A DNA stretch of 64,000 nucleotides from Pseudomonas denitrificans (nom. rej.) (GCF_008807415.1 NZ_CP043626.1:4092001-4156000); one strand, 5' to 3'. Shown: positions 1-8,952, counted from the stretch's first letter. Numbers and translations are program-made. The notes: generated from the sequence alone by a model not told the origin.

Positions 1-632
1 TCGATGCCCAGCTCAAGGGCGCGGACCTGGGGCTGGACATGGACGACTACGACCGTCACTGCGCCCACATCGGCGTGCGCGACCTCAACACCGGCGCGCT
101 GGTGGCCACCACCCGCCTGCTCGACCACCGCGCAGCGCAACGCCTGGGTCGCTTCTACAGCGAAGAGGAATTCGCCCTCGACGGCCTGGACAACCTGCAG
201 GGCCCGGTACTGGAAATCGGCCGTACCTGCGTCGACCCGGACTACCGCAACGGCGGCACCATCGCCGTGCTCTGGAGCGAACTGGCCGAAGTGCTAAACG
301 AAGGCGGCTACCGCTACCTGATGGGCTGCGCCAGCATTCCCATGCGCGACGGCGGCATCCAGGCCCGCGCGGTCATGCAACGCCTGCGCGACCGCTACCT
401 GTGCCAGCAGAACCTGCGCGCCGAACCGAAGACCCCGCTGCCGCCGATGGACGTGCCGGACAACCTCACCGCCGAACTGCCGCCGCTACTCAAGGCTTAC
501 ATGCGCCTGGGCGCGAAGATCTGCGGCGAGCCCTGCTGGGACCCGGACTTCGGCGTTGCCGACGTGTTCATCCTGCTCAAGCGCGACGAGCTCTGCCCGC
601 GCTACGCCCGCCACTTCAAGGCCGCGGTCTGA
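1..632 (+). CDS. olsB: L-ornithine N-alpha-acyltransferase OlsB (5' truncated by window edge)
   Basis: This GNAT-fold acyltransferase would transfer a 3-hydroxyacyl group from acyl-ACP to ornithine, the first step of ornithine-lipid synthesis. The frame is open to the window edge, reading D-A-Q-L-K before the first internal ATG at 39, so the true start lies upstream and about 210 residues are visible. The segment [18 protein letters not shown] followed by LMGCASIP is typical of the OlsB/hemolysin-like acetyltransferase family. The stop codon overlaps the start of olsA by one base (TGATG), which points to translational coupling. Neighbouring olsA supports the assignment. Confidence 0.88.
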   Translation, partial: DAQLKGADLGLDMDDYDRHCAHIGVRDLNTGALVATTRLLDHRAAQRLGRFYSEEEFALDGLDNLQGPVLEIGRTCVDPDYRNGGTIAVLWSELAEVLNEGGYRYLMGCASIPMRDGGIQARAVMQRLRDRYLCQQNLRAEPKTPLPPMDVPDNLTAELPPLLKAYMRLGAKICGEPCWDPDFGVADVFILLKRDELCPRYARHFKAAV

Positions 633-1399
633 TGCGCAGCCTGCGCGCCTGGCTGCGCGTCGCCCGCCTGCTGTCATTGCTGCTGGTGGGCCTCGCGCTG
701 GCCAGCTTCGTCAGCCTGCTGGAGCGCCTGCCCGGCGACCGCATGCCCCTGCGCCAACGCCTGACGCGCTGGTTCCTGGCGCGCCTGTCCGGTGCCCTGC
801 CCTTCCAATTGCAGGTTCACGGCGAGCTGCCACGGCAGCCGATGCTGTGGGTCTCCAACCATGTGTCGTGGGTCGATATCCCGCTGCTGGGCGGGCTGCT
901 GCCGCTGACCTTCCTGTCCAAGGCCGAAGTGCGCCAGTGGCCGCTGGCCGGCTGGCTGGCGGAGAAGGCCGGCACGCTGTTCATTCGCCGTGGCTCAGGC
1001 GATGCACGGATGATCAATGCGCAGTTGGCCACGCACCTGTCGCGCGGCCGTTCGCTGCTGGTCTTCCCCGAAGGCACCACCACCGATGGCACGGGCCTGC
1101 GCACCTTCCACGGCCGCCTGATGGCCAGCGCCATCGAAGCCGGCGTGCCGGTGCAGCCGGTAGCGCTGCGCTACCGCCGCAACGACCAGGCGTGCGAACT
1201 GGCGCCCTTCATCGGTGACGACGATCTGGTCAGCCACCTGAAGCGCCTGTTCGACCATGATCGGGGCGTCGTGGAGATTCACCTGCTGCCGGCGCTGTCC
1301 AGCGCCCACCAGGACCGCAACCTGCTGGCGAAGCAGGCGCACGCCGCGATTCAGGCAGTGGTGTGTGAGGTTCAGGAAGAATCGGCCATCGCGGCCTGA
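632..1399 (+). CDS. olsA: lyso-ornithine lipid O-acyltransferase OlsA
   Basis: A 255-residue PlsC-family acyltransferase that would add the second acyl chain to lyso-ornithine lipid at the inner membrane. The HX4D catalytic motif is visible in NHVSWVD near residue 77, and the second block FPEGTTTDG near residue 150 binds the acceptor. A hydrophobic segment covers residues 10-30. I chose the ATG at 632 because it overlaps the olsB stop; the frame is open further upstream but only inside olsB. The family also contains lysophosphatidic acid acyltransferases, so the olsB context decides the name. Confidence 0.87.
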   Translation: MRSLRAWLRVARLLSLLLVGLALASFVSLLERLPGDRMPLRQRLTRWFLARLSGALPFQLQVHGELPRQPMLWVSNHVSWVDIPLLGGLLPLTFLSKAEVRQWPLAGWLAEKAGTLFIRRGSGDARMINAQLATHLSRGRSLLVFPEGTTTDGTGLRTFHGRLMASAIEAGVPVQPVALRYRRNDQACELAPFIGDDDLVSHLKRLFDHDRGVVEIHLLPALSSAHQDRNLLAKQAHAAIQAVVCEVQEESAIAA

Positions 1400-1560
1400 G
1401 GCCTGCCAGGAAAGCGACAGGAAAGACGAAGTGGGTTTGGAGCCCGCCGTAACCTACGGCCGACGGGTTCCCACTCTGACGAAACGGCTTTCAAACTGCG
1501 CCGGGCGGCACCCTCGAGCCACCCGACGCAACCTGAAAACAGTCTCCAGGCGCCGGAGGC

Positions 1561-2421
1561 TCAAGCCTCCGGCGGCACGACCAGGATGTCACAATCCAGT
1601 TCGCGCAGAGCGTAGTCGGCAACACTGCCGATCAGGGCACGCTTGATCCCACCCATACCCCGAGTACCCATGACCAGCAGATCGGGCCGATGCTTGTCGA
1701 CCATCCGCTGCAACACGTTGCCCGGCAGCCCGACGGCCACCAGTTGTTCGTCGATGCGTTCTTCCAGATGGCGCTCGTGGAGGAACTTCTTCAGCTCGTC
1801 CACCGCCTGGCGGGATTCGCTGCCGACGAATTCGTCGATGCGCTCCTCGCTCACTCCGGAGTACTGCATCATGCCCTTGGCCAGTGGGCTGAAGGCGTAG
1901 ACGCCCCGGCGCACGGCGCCTTCAAGCAAGCCCAGCTCATCGGCCACTTCCACTGCGTGAGCCGAGGCCGGCGAAGTATCGAGGGCGATCAGCAGGTCGC
2001 GGTACTGGCCGCCGGCCGGCTGGTTGACCACCAGCACCGGCAGTTGCCCGGCGCGCAGCACTCGCTCGACCGTGGTGCCGACGAAGATGTCGCGCAGCAC
2101 GCTCTTGCGGTGCGCACCCATCACCAGCATCTCGCAGTCCTGCTGCTTCGCCGCGGCGAGGATCTGCTGATTCGGATCACCACGTTCCACCAGCAGTTTC
2201 GGGCAGGTGCCGCCCAGCTCGGTGAGCTCCACCAGCCGCGCTTCAAGCATCAGGCGCACCTGGGTGACTTCCTGCTCGACCAGCGCCGAAGGCTGGTCTT
2301 CATCGACTACGTAGAGCACGGTCCAGGGACAGGCGTAGCGCTTGGCCAGCGCTGCCGCACGGTGCAAAGCCTTTTCGGAACGGCCGGACAGATCCGTTGC
2401 GACCATTAACGACTTCATCAT
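1561..2421 (-). CDS. universal stress protein, tandem UspA domains
   Basis: A 286-residue protein with two UspA domains, about residues 1-135 and 140-284. The C-terminal copy keeps the ATP-binding signature (GTRGMGGIKRALIGSVADY, the G-x2-G-x9-G-S/T pattern). The N-terminal copy has the looser GAHRKS..FVGTTVERV. Tandem Usps of this kind in pseudomonads are linked to survival under oxygen or energy limitation; that role is knowledge of the family, not visible here. Two adjacent ATGs (2421 and 2418) follow GAGGAG, and either could be the start. It is transcribed alone, convergent with olsA. Confidence 0.85.
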   Translation of the reverse strand: MMKSLMVATDLSGRSEKALHRAAALAKRYACPWTVLYVVDEDQPSALVEQEVTQVRLMLEARLVELTELGGTCPKLLVERGDPNQQILAAAKQQDCEMLVMGAHRKSVLRDIFVGTTVERVLRAGQLPVLVVNQPAGGQYRDLLIALDTSPASAHAVEVADELGLLEGAVRRGVYAFSPLAKGMMQYSGVSEERIDEFVGSESRQAVDELKKFLHERHLEERIDEQLVAVGLPGNVLQRMVDKHRPDLLVMGTRGMGGIKRALIGSVADYALRELDCDILVVPPEA

Positions 2422-2496
2422 GCTGCTCCTCTCGTCGTCCTTCAGATGTGTCTATTGCACACGCTATGGGCCGTCGGGCGGTTGACGCATATCAAG

Positions 2497-3090
2497 TCAG
2501 GCCGGACCGTCCATCGTATTCGGCAGATTTCTGACGAAGGCCTGCAATTGGGGATAGAACTCACGGAAATCGCTGCTCAAAGGCTCATACAGGCGATCCA
2601 GTTCATCCCAGGCGCCATCCAGCAGGGACGGCCTGGACAGCCGCCGGGACATCCCGGCGACCACGTCCTGCAGCACCTCGAACTCCCGATAGCTGCCCAG
2701 CCAGTCCTGCGCGGCCATGCGCGGTGCAATGCGCGCCAGACGCTCCGGCAGGCCGGGCGTGCGGCCCAGTACACCGTAGACCCGTTGGGTGAAGTGCTCC
2801 AGCGGCTCGCCGGAGAAACGCCCCCAGTCGCGGGCCAGGCAATGGTCGAAGAACACGTCCAGAAGTACGCCGGCCATGCGCCGACGCTCGCTGGGGAAGC
2901 GCGTCTTGGCACTGTGTATCAAGGCGTGACTGTCGGTGAAGGCATCGATGCGCCGGTGCAGGCGGATGCCTGCCTCGATCTCGGCGGGCCACTGGCCGGC
3001 CAGCGGTCCCTTGACGAAGTCGCCATAGAGGCTGCCGAGCAGTTGGGCGGGTCGGTCGCCGCCCAGATGAAGGTGCGCGAGGTAGTTCAT
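2497..3090 (-). CDS. acpH: acyl carrier protein phosphodiesterase (AcpH family)
   Basis: A 197-residue protein of the ACP phosphodiesterase family, which removes the 4'-phosphopantetheine arm from holo-ACP. The start MNYLAHLHLGG and the following GSLYGDFVKG, with later HRRIDAFTDSH and VFFDHCLARDW, are the conserved His/Asp metal-site blocks of this HD-like family. I chose the ATG at 3090 because family members begin MNYLAH; the frame is open for 13 more codons upstream without a good ribosome-binding site. It is divergent from pyeR, with about 130 bp between the starts. Confidence 0.85.
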   Translation of the reverse strand: MNYLAHLHLGGDRPAQLLGSLYGDFVKGPLAGQWPAEIEAGIRLHRRIDAFTDSHALIHSAKTRFPSERRRMAGVLLDVFFDHCLARDWGRFSGEPLEHFTQRVYGVLGRTPGLPERLARIAPRMAAQDWLGSYREFEVLQDVVAGMSRRLSRPSLLDGAWDELDRLYEPLSSDFREFYPQLQAFVRNLPNTMDGPA

Positions 3091-3164
3091 GGGCAGAGAG
3101 TAGCGCGGGTGGTCAGCGGCTACTATCACGGGTGTCGATCATTACTATCGCCCCAAACGAATTC

Positions 3165-3207
3165 ATATCGCTTTTGACCGATATATAGTTCGTCCCAACG
3201 CGATATA
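3165..3207 (+). promoter_or_regulatory. candidate PyeR operator
   Basis: The divergent acpH-pyeR intergenic region holds an inverted repeat ATATCG-N8-CGATAT (3165-3184) and a further CGATATA at 3201-3207, 22 bp after the first CGATATA. ArsR-family repressors bind such imperfect dyads over their own promoter, so autorepression by PyeR is a reasonable inference. Confidence 0.45.
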
Positions 3208-3219
3208 CCGATGTGCCCC

Positions 3220-3549
3220 ATGACTGAACAAACCCATCTCGATCCTGACATCGACCTCGAAGAAATCTTCAAGGCCCTGGCCCACCCGGTGCGGCGCGAC
3301 ATGCTGCATTGGCTCAAGGACCCTGAGCAGTTCTTCGTCGAGCAGGAGCACCAATCCTTCGAGATCGGCGTCTGCGCCGGCAAGTTCGACCAGCGCACCG
3401 GTCTGTCGCAATCCACCGTTTCCGCGCATCTGGCCACCCTCCAGCGCGCGGGCCTGGTGACCAGTCGAAAAGTCGGCCAGTGGAATTTCTTCAAACGTAA
3501 TGAGGAAACCATCCAGGCCTTTGTTCGCCACCTGAGCGAAGCGCTGTAA
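3220..3549 (+). CDS. pyeR: ArsR-family transcriptional repressor PyeR
   Basis: A 109-residue winged-helix regulator. The block EEIFKALAHPVRRDMLHWL starts the HTH domain, and LSQSTVSAHLATLQRAGLV is the recognition helix region, followed by a beta-wing ending in WNFFKRNEE. No CxC metal site is visible in helix 3, so it is probably not a metal sensor. It leads the pyeR-pyeM-xenB operon; in P. aeruginosa the orthologous ArsR protein was described as an autorepressor affecting biofilm formation. An alternative start at 3211 adds three residues. Confidence 0.83.
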   Translation: MTEQTHLDPDIDLEEIFKALAHPVRRDMLHWLKDPEQFFVEQEHQSFEIGVCAGKFDQRTGLSQSTVSAHLATLQRAGLVTSRKVGQWNFFKRNEETIQAFVRHLSEAL

Positions 3550-3596
3550 CCCGGCTACTGCCAGCCAAGACAATCCCACTCTCCAGGAGCAGGCAA

Positions 3597-4760
3597 ATGC
3601 CCACTTCGCTTCTCGTCCTCGCTTTGTCCGCGTTTGCCATCGGCACCACGGAATTCGTGATCATGGGCCTGCTGCCCGAGGTTGCGGGCGACCTCTCCGT
3701 GACCATTCCCGCCGCCGGCTGGCTGGTCAGCGGCTACGCCTTCAGCGTCGCCATCGGCGCGCCGATCATGGCCCTGCTCACCGCCCGTCTGCCGCGCAAG
3801 ACCGCGCTGCTGATGCTCATGGGCATCTTCATCCTCGGCAACCTGCTCTGCGCGGTGGCCGCCAGCTACGGCCTGCTGATGCTGGCGCGGATCATCACCG
3901 CCCTGTGTCACGGCGCCTTCTTCGGCATCGGCTCGGTGGTCGCCGCCAGCCTGGTGCCGGCCAACCGCAAGGCGTCCGCCGTGGCCCTGATGTTCACCGG
4001 CCTGACCCTGGCCAACGTGCTCGGCGTACCGGCTGGCACCGCGCTGGGCCAGATCGCCGGCTGGCGCTCACCCTTCTGGGCGGTGACCCTGATCGGGGTG
4101 TTCGCGCTGATCGGCCTGTGGAGCGTGCTGCCGAAGAAACACGATGAAGAAGCGGTGGACATGCGCAAGGAAGTCGCCGCGCTGCGCAACGGTCCGCTGT
4201 GGCTGGCGCTGGGCACCACCGTGCTGTTCTCCGCTGCCGTCTTCGCGCTGTTCACCTACGTCGCGCCGCTGCTGGGCGAAGTCACCCAGGTCTCGCCGCG
4301 CGGCATCACCTGGAGCCTGGTGCTGATCGGCCTCGGCCTGACCCTGGGCAACATCCTCGGCGGTCGCCTGGCCGACTGGCGCCTGGGCACCACCCTGGCC
4401 GGCGTGTTCGCCACCATGGCAGTGGTTTCCACCGTCCTGAGCTGGACCAGCGCCTCGCTGATCCCGGCCGAGATCACCCTGTTCATCTGGGCCGCCGCGG
4501 CCTTCGCCGCGGTGCCCGCCCTGCAGGTCAACGTGGTCCGCGTCGGCGGCGCCGCACCGAACCTCGTCGCCACCCTGAACATCGGCGCCTTCAACGTCGG
4601 CAACGCCATCGGCGCCTGGGTCGGCGGCAGCGTCATCGACCACGGCCTGGGCCTGACCCGCGTGCCCCTGGCCGGCGCCGTGCTCTCCGTACTCGCGCTG
4701 ATTGCGGTGATGATCGCCTTCAGCGGCAAGCCCAACCAGACCCAACCCGTCCTCGACTGA
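3597..4760 (+). CDS. pyeM: MFS transporter PyeM (drug/sugar efflux type)
   Basis: A 387-residue, 12-TM major facilitator of the AraJ/YdhP group. FAIGTTEFVIMGLLPEVA in TM1 is the family signature, and the loop 2-3 motif shows in TARLPRKTALL. The protein is wholly hydrophobic with a short cytoplasmic loop around residue 185 (KKHDEEAVDMRKE). It lies 47 bp after pyeR, preceded by an AGGAG ribosome-binding site, and is followed 30 bp later by xenB. Co-transcription suggests it exports a compound handled or produced by the flavoenzyme; the substrate cannot be read from sequence. Confidence 0.84.
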   Translation: MPTSLLVLALSAFAIGTTEFVIMGLLPEVAGDLSVTIPAAGWLVSGYAFSVAIGAPIMALLTARLPRKTALLMLMGIFILGNLLCAVAASYGLLMLARIITALCHGAFFGIGSVVAASLVPANRKASAVALMFTGLTLANVLGVPAGTALGQIAGWRSPFWAVTLIGVFALIGLWSVLPKKHDEEAVDMRKEVAALRNGPLWLALGTTVLFSAAVFALFTYVAPLLGEVTQVSPRGITWSLVLIGLGLTLGNILGGRLADWRLGTTLAGVFATMAVVSTVLSWTSASLIPAEITLFIWAAAAFAAVPALQVNVVRVGGAAPNLVATLNIGAFNVGNAIGAWVGGSVIDHGLGLTRVPLAGAVLSVLALIAVMIAFSGKPNQTQPVLD

Positions 4761-4790
4761 TCCTCCACCCTCACGCCCCGGAGTAACGCA

Positions 4791-5840
4791 ATGACCACGC
4801 TTTTCGACCCTATCGTCATCGGTGACCTGGAACTGCCCAACCGCATCGTCATGGCCCCGCTGACCCGCTGCCGCGCCGACGAAGGCCGCGTGCCCAACGC
4901 ACTGATGGCCGAGTACTACGTCCAGCGCGCCGACGCCGGCCTGATCCTCAGCGAGGCCACCTCGGTGACCCCGATGGGCGTGGGCTACCCGGACACCCCC
5001 GGCATCTGGTCCGACGACCAGGTCCGCGGCTGGACCAACATCACCAAGGCCGTACACGCCAACGGTGGTCGCATCATGCTGCAGCTGTGGCACGTGGGCC
5101 GCGTCTCCGACCCGCTGTACCTGAACGGTGAACTGCCGGTAGCGCCGAGCGCCCTCAAGCCGGCCGGCCACGTCAGCCTGGTGCGTCCGATCAAGGGGTT
5201 CGTCACCCCGCGCGCCCTGGAAACCGAAGAGATCGCCGACATCGTCGAGGCCTACCGCGTCGGTGCCGAGAACGCCAAGGCCGCCGGTTTCGATGGCGTG
5301 GAAGTCCACGGCGCCAACGGCTACCTGCTCGACCAGTTCCTGCAGAGCAGCACCAACCAGCGCACCGACCAGTACGGCGGCTCGGTGGAGAACCGTGCCC
5401 GCCTGCTGCTGGAAGTCACCGATGCCGTGATCGGCGTCTGGGGTGCCGGCCGCGTCGGCGTGCACCTGGCTCCGCGCATGGACTCCCACGACATGGGCGA
5501 CGCCGATCCGCTGGCCACCTTCGGCTACGTAGCCCGCGAGCTGGGCAAGCGCGGCGTGGCGTTCATCTGCACCCGCGAGAAGGCCGGCGACGACAGCATC
5601 GGCCCGAAACTGAAGGAGATCTTCGGTGGCGTATACATCGCCAACGAGCGCTTCACCAAGGACAGCGCCAACGAGTGGCTGGCAAGCGGCAAGGCTGACG
5701 CAGTGGCCTTCGGCATCCCGTTCATCGCCAACCCGGACCTGGTGACCCGCCTGGAAAAAGGCGCCGCCTGGAACGAGCCGCACCCGGAAACCTTCTACGG
5801 CAAGGGCCCGGTCGGCTACCTGGACTACCCGCGCCTGTAA
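4791..5840 (+). CDS. xenB: Old Yellow Enzyme family xenobiotic reductase XenB
   Basis: A 349-residue FMN-dependent ene-reductase (NADH:flavin oxidoreductase). It starts with the conserved IVIGDLELPNRIVMAPLTRCR block. The signature VEVHGANGYLLDQFLQS then NQRTDQYGGSVENRARLL carries the flavin phosphate and substrate residues. Family members reduce activated alkenes and nitro compounds such as nitroglycerin. Length is normal for the family. It is the last gene of the pyeR operon and is followed by a strong terminator 24 bp after the stop. Confidence 0.88.
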   Translation: MTTLFDPIVIGDLELPNRIVMAPLTRCRADEGRVPNALMAEYYVQRADAGLILSEATSVTPMGVGYPDTPGIWSDDQVRGWTNITKAVHANGGRIMLQLWHVGRVSDPLYLNGELPVAPSALKPAGHVSLVRPIKGFVTPRALETEEIADIVEAYRVGAENAKAAGFDGVEVHGANGYLLDQFLQSSTNQRTDQYGGSVENRARLLLEVTDAVIGVWGAGRVGVHLAPRMDSHDMGDADPLATFGYVARELGKRGVAFICTREKAGDDSIGPKLKEIFGGVYIANERFTKDSANEWLASGKADAVAFGIPFIANPDLVTRLEKGAAWNEPHPETFYGKGPVGYLDYPRL

Positions 5841-5863
5841 CGGCGGGTTCCTGCGCCAATGAA

Positions 5864-5895
5864 AAGGGCGCCTTCATGCGAAGGCGCCCTTTTTT
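5864..5895 (+). terminator. rho-independent terminator after xenB
   Basis: A perfect 11-bp stem AAGGGCGCCTT / AAGGCGCCCTT with a CATGCG loop is followed by a run of six T. It sits 24 bp after the xenB stop. Confidence 0.92.
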
Positions 5896-5922
5896 GTTGT
5901 CCTGAAAATTCGCAGCCGAGCT

Positions 5923-6005
5923 GCAGGATGGCGTGGAGCGCAGCGATACCCATCGATCCGTGGCACCGACAGCATGGGTATCGCTTAGGCTCCACCCATC
6001 CTACG
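5923..6005. repeat. ~80 bp intergenic inverted-repeat element, copy 1
   Basis: Two long arms, GGATGGCGTGGAGCGCAGCG.. (5926-5953) and ATGGGTATCGCTTAGGCTCC.. (5974-6001), are near-complementary around a 20-bp centre. The same element recurs at 30098-30172, also just after a terminator. It fits a non-autonomous REP/MITE-type element of pseudomonads. Confidence 0.8.
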
Positions 6006-6013
6006 AGCCGGGT

Positions 6014-6283
6014 TCAGGTGGTAATCCAGCGCAGGGGCGTGGCCTCGTTGCGACCAGCCAACCGATACCCCGTCGTCGAACACCGCGTTGCCTCCGCGCA
6101 GCCCTTGCAACTCCCGCAGGCGGCAGGCTCGGGGGCGATCTTCTCCACCACGCCCATCGCCAGCAGTCGCTCCAGCAATGCCTCGAGTAAAGCCTTCGAG
6201 GCGCCGAGGCGCTGGGCCAGGGTCGGCACGTCCGCCTCGCCCATCTCGCCGAGCAGGTTGCGTACCGCGATTGCCGTGGCCAT
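6014..6283 (-). CDS. feoC: FeoC-like transcriptional regulator / FeoB accessory protein
   Basis: An 89-residue protein with an N-terminal winged-helix (VRNLLGEMGEADVPTLAQRLG, residues 7-27) and a cysteine cluster CGSCKGC..RC around residues 56-68. The C-x2-C-x2-C-x5-C spacing is that of the FeoC [4Fe-4S] or oxygen-sensing site. FeoC proteins bind or protect FeoB and link ferrous uptake to oxygen. Its start overlaps the feoB stop, so it is the third gene of the feoABC operon. Confidence 0.85.
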   Translation of the reverse strand: MATAIAVRNLLGEMGEADVPTLAQRLGASKALLEALLERLLAMGVVEKIAPEPAACGSCKGCAEATRCSTTGYRLAGRNEATPLRWITT

Positions 6284-8577
6284 CAGTGGCAGCTCCCCGC
6301 CGGGGCCGGGCGCAGGTCACGCTCGCCCTCCAGCTCAAGACCCCGCCGGCCGATCCAGCGCAGGATCAGGAACAGCACCAGGTTGAACGCCAGCACCAGG
6401 CCGATGGCCACCGCGCTGTACTGCGGATGCTGGGCGAAGCTGAAGACCTGGTAGCAGAGGGTCGCCAGCGAGTAGGCGACGTTGAGGCCCCAGAACACCG
6501 CAAAGGTCATCCAGCCGCGACCGCTCTCGCGGGTCAGCGCGCCAAGGGTCGCCACGCAGGGTACATAGAGCAGCACGAATACCAGGTAGGCGTAGGCGGC
6601 CAAGGGGCTGCCGAACTTGGCGGCGAAGGTGCCCATGGAGCCCTCCTCCATCTCGCCGTCGGCCATGCTCGCGGCCACCGGGTTGGCCAGCACGCTGAGG
6701 CTGAACGAGTCGCGCAGGCCATCCAGGGTATCCGCGCCGGCCTGTTTCAGCTGGCCCCAGAGGTCGTAGCCGTCGGCATCGAAGGCTTCGCCCTGGATGT
6801 GTTCGGCGGTGTACAGGGTGTTCAACGTGCCGACCACCACTTCCTTGGCCAATGCGCCGGTGACCAGGCCAACCGTGGCCTGCCAGTTGTCCTCGTGTAC
6901 GCCCATGGGTTTGAGCAGCGGGGTGACCTTGTGGCTGAGGCTGGCCAGCGCCGAGTCGGCGATGTCGCCTTGCACCGGGCGGCCGTCGAGGGTGACGCTG
7001 TTGAGGCCGCCGATCACCAGGCTGACCAGAATGATCACCGTCCCCGCGCGGACCACGAAGGCACGCAGGCGCATCCAGGTCTGCAGCAGCAGGCTGCGCA
7101 GGTGCGGCACGTGGTACAGCGGCAGTTCCATGACGAAGGGCGAGGCCTCGCCGCGCATCAGCGTGTGCTTGAGCAACAGGCCGGTGAGCACCGCGACGAC
7201 TATGCCCAGCAGGTACAGCGAGAAGATCGCCAGCGCGCCGTTCTGGCCGAAGAAAGCCGCGGCGAACACGGCGAAGATCGCCAGCCGCGCACCGCAGGAC
7301 ATGAACGGCGCCATCATCGAAGTCATCAGGCGCTCGCGCGGGTTGTCCAGGGTGCGGGTGCCCATGATCGACGGCACGTTGCAGCCGAAGCCGACGATCA
7401 GCGGCACGAAGGATTTGCCCGGCAGGCCGAGGGCCTGCATCAGGCGGTCCATGACGAACGCCGCGCGGGCCATGTAGCCGGAGTCTTCAAGCAGGGCGAG
7501 GAACAGGTACATCAGGCCGATCTGCGGGATCAGCGGCAGCACCGCGTTGATGCCGCCGCCCAGGCCCTGGGCCAGCAGCGCGGTCAGCCAGTCCGGCGCA
7601 CCCGTCCGCGCACCCAGCCACTGGATGCCGTCGATGAAGAGCGCCGAGGAGCCCTGGTCGAAGATCGGCTGCAGCGCACCGCCCAGGGTAATCGCGAAGA
7701 AGAACATCAGGTACATGACGAGGAGGAATACCGGGATACCCAGCCAGCGGTTCAGCGCGACGCTGTCCAGCAATTGGGTCAGGCGATGCGGCGCGGCCTG
7801 GCGGTGGTTGCTGGCGCGCTCGCAGAGTTCGCCGATCAGCCGGTAGCGCGCGTCCACCAGCAGCAGTTCCGGGTCTTCGCCGCAGGCACAGCGGATCGCG
7901 TCGCGGGCGGCCAGCAGGCTCGCCGGGTCGAGCTTGAGCTGACGGGCGCTGTGCAGATCGCCTTCCAGCGCCAGCAGGGCCATCCAGGCCTGGGCCGGCG
8001 GTGCGTCGGCGGGCAGCAGTTGGGTGACGGCATTGCGCAGTGCGGCAGGGTACGGCACCCGCAGCGGCGGCTGTGCCGTCACGCCATCGATGGCGTCCTT
8101 CAGCGCGTCGATGCCTTCGCCACGGGTCGACACCAGCGGCACCACCGGGCAACCCAGTTCCTGCGCCAGCGCCTCGCGGTCGATGTTCAGGCCCTGGGTG
8201 CGGGCGATGTCGAGCATGTTCAGCGCCACCACGCAGGGCAGGCCCATCTCGCGCAGCTGAACAGTGAGGTAGAGGTTGCGTTCCAGGTTGGTGGCGTCCA
8301 CCACGTTGACCAGCACGTCGACTTCGCCATCGACAATGCAGCGCCGGGCGATCTGCTCGTCCAGCGAGGCCTGGGTCGACAGCGTGGTCAGCGAGTAGGT
8401 GCCGGGCAGGTCTACCAGACGTACCTGATGACGCGCGGTGCGGAAGCTGCCCTCCTTGCGCTCCACGGTAACGCCAGCCCAGTTGCCGACACGCTGGCGC
8501 GAGCCGGTGAGCTGGTTGAACAGAGTGGTCTTGCCCGCGTTGGGGTTGCCGATCAGGCCGATGCGCAGCTCAGTCAT
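6283..8577 (-). CDS. feoB: ferrous iron transporter FeoB
   Basis: A 764-residue inner-membrane Fe(II) transporter. The N-terminal G domain shows G1 GNPNAGKTT, G3 VDLPGTYS and G4 NMLD, followed by the GDI-like helical domain to about residue 270. The rest is membrane: two Gate blocks are recognisable, the first around GYMARAAFVMDRLM and VGFGCNVPSIMGTRTL, the second around VLLYVPCVATLGAL. Length and domain order are normal. It starts 6 bp after feoA and overlaps feoC by one base. A Fur-like site lies upstream of feoA. Confidence 0.96.
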   Translation of the reverse strand: MTELRIGLIGNPNAGKTTLFNQLTGSRQRVGNWAGVTVERKEGSFRTARHQVRLVDLPGTYSLTTLSTQASLDEQIARRCIVDGEVDVLVNVVDATNLERNLYLTVQLREMGLPCVVALNMLDIARTQGLNIDREALAQELGCPVVPLVSTRGEGIDALKDAIDGVTAQPPLRVPYPAALRNAVTQLLPADAPPAQAWMALLALEGDLHSARQLKLDPASLLAARDAIRCACGEDPELLLVDARYRLIGELCERASNHRQAAPHRLTQLLDSVALNRWLGIPVFLLVMYLMFFFAITLGGALQPIFDQGSSALFIDGIQWLGARTGAPDWLTALLAQGLGGGINAVLPLIPQIGLMYLFLALLEDSGYMARAAFVMDRLMQALGLPGKSFVPLIVGFGCNVPSIMGTRTLDNPRERLMTSMMAPFMSCGARLAIFAVFAAAFFGQNGALAIFSLYLLGIVVAVLTGLLLKHTLMRGEASPFVMELPLYHVPHLRSLLLQTWMRLRAFVVRAGTVIILVSLVIGGLNSVTLDGRPVQGDIADSALASLSHKVTPLLKPMGVHEDNWQATVGLVTGALAKEVVVGTLNTLYTAEHIQGEAFDADGYDLWGQLKQAGADTLDGLRDSFSLSVLANPVAASMADGEMEEGSMGTFAAKFGSPLAAYAYLVFVLLYVPCVATLGALTRESGRGWMTFAVFWGLNVAYSLATLCYQVFSFAQHPQYSAVAIGLVLAFNLVLFLILRWIGRRGLELEGERDLRPAPAGSCH

Positions 8578-8583
8578 GGCGGC

Positions 8584-8811
8584 TCAGTCCTGCGCTTCTA
8601 GCTGGAGGAAGGCCAGGTCGCGGCGGCGCAGCACCAGGCTGCACTGGCGGGTATCCACCTGCACCGGATCGCCCAGCGGCGCTACGCGGCGCACCTGCAA
8701 TTCAGCGCCGGGCAGCAGGCCCATGGAGAACAGTCGCTGGCGGAAGGCGGCGCCGATCCCGGGCCGGTAGCCGGCGATGCGGTACCGGCGTTGCGCTTGA
8801 AGATCGTGCAT
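8584..8811 (-). CDS. feoA: FeoA ferrous iron transport protein
   Basis: A 75-residue SH3-like protein (RRYRIAGYRPG..FRQRLFSMGLLPGAELQVRRVAPLGDPVQ) that supports FeoB function at the cytoplasmic face. The small basic beta-barrel pattern and the FSMGLLPG turn are typical FeoA. I chose the ATG at 8811 because it follows a GGAGG ribosome-binding site at the right distance; the frame extends 18 codons further without one. It is the first gene of feoABC. Confidence 0.9.
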   Translation of the reverse strand: MHDLQAQRRYRIAGYRPGIGAAFRQRLFSMGLLPGAELQVRRVAPLGDPVQVDTRQCSLVLRRRDLAFLQLEAQD

Positions 8812-8850
8812 GGGGAGCCTCCGGGGCGAATGATCGAACAAGGAGAGAAT

Positions 8851-8869
8851 CGGAATGACTCTCATTTGT
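8851..8869 (-). promoter_or_regulatory. Fur-box-like site upstream of feoA
   Basis: AATGA-CTC-TCATT (8854-8866) is a perfect 5-bp dyad with the same 3-bp centre and core arms as the Fur consensus GATAATGATAATCATTATC. The outer triplets do not match. It lies about 45 bp before the feoA start, where Fur control of ferrous uptake is expected. Confidence 0.55.
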
Positions 8870-8952
8870 TAGCGATTATTCGCCTCGAAGCCGGCCCTGA
8901 AACTGATTCAAGACAAGAATTGCCGTTACTACCCCCAAAGAGGGATGGCCAG

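Noticed and set aside
4068..5783. A 571-codon minus-strand frame opposite pyeM and xenB
   Set aside because: It has no recognisable domain, spans two genes, and its composition is that of an antisense frame.
6088..8601. An 837-codon frame on the plus strand opposite feoB
   Set aside because: FeoB motifs on the minus strand explain the region; the plus frame is Arg/Gln/Ala-rich noise.
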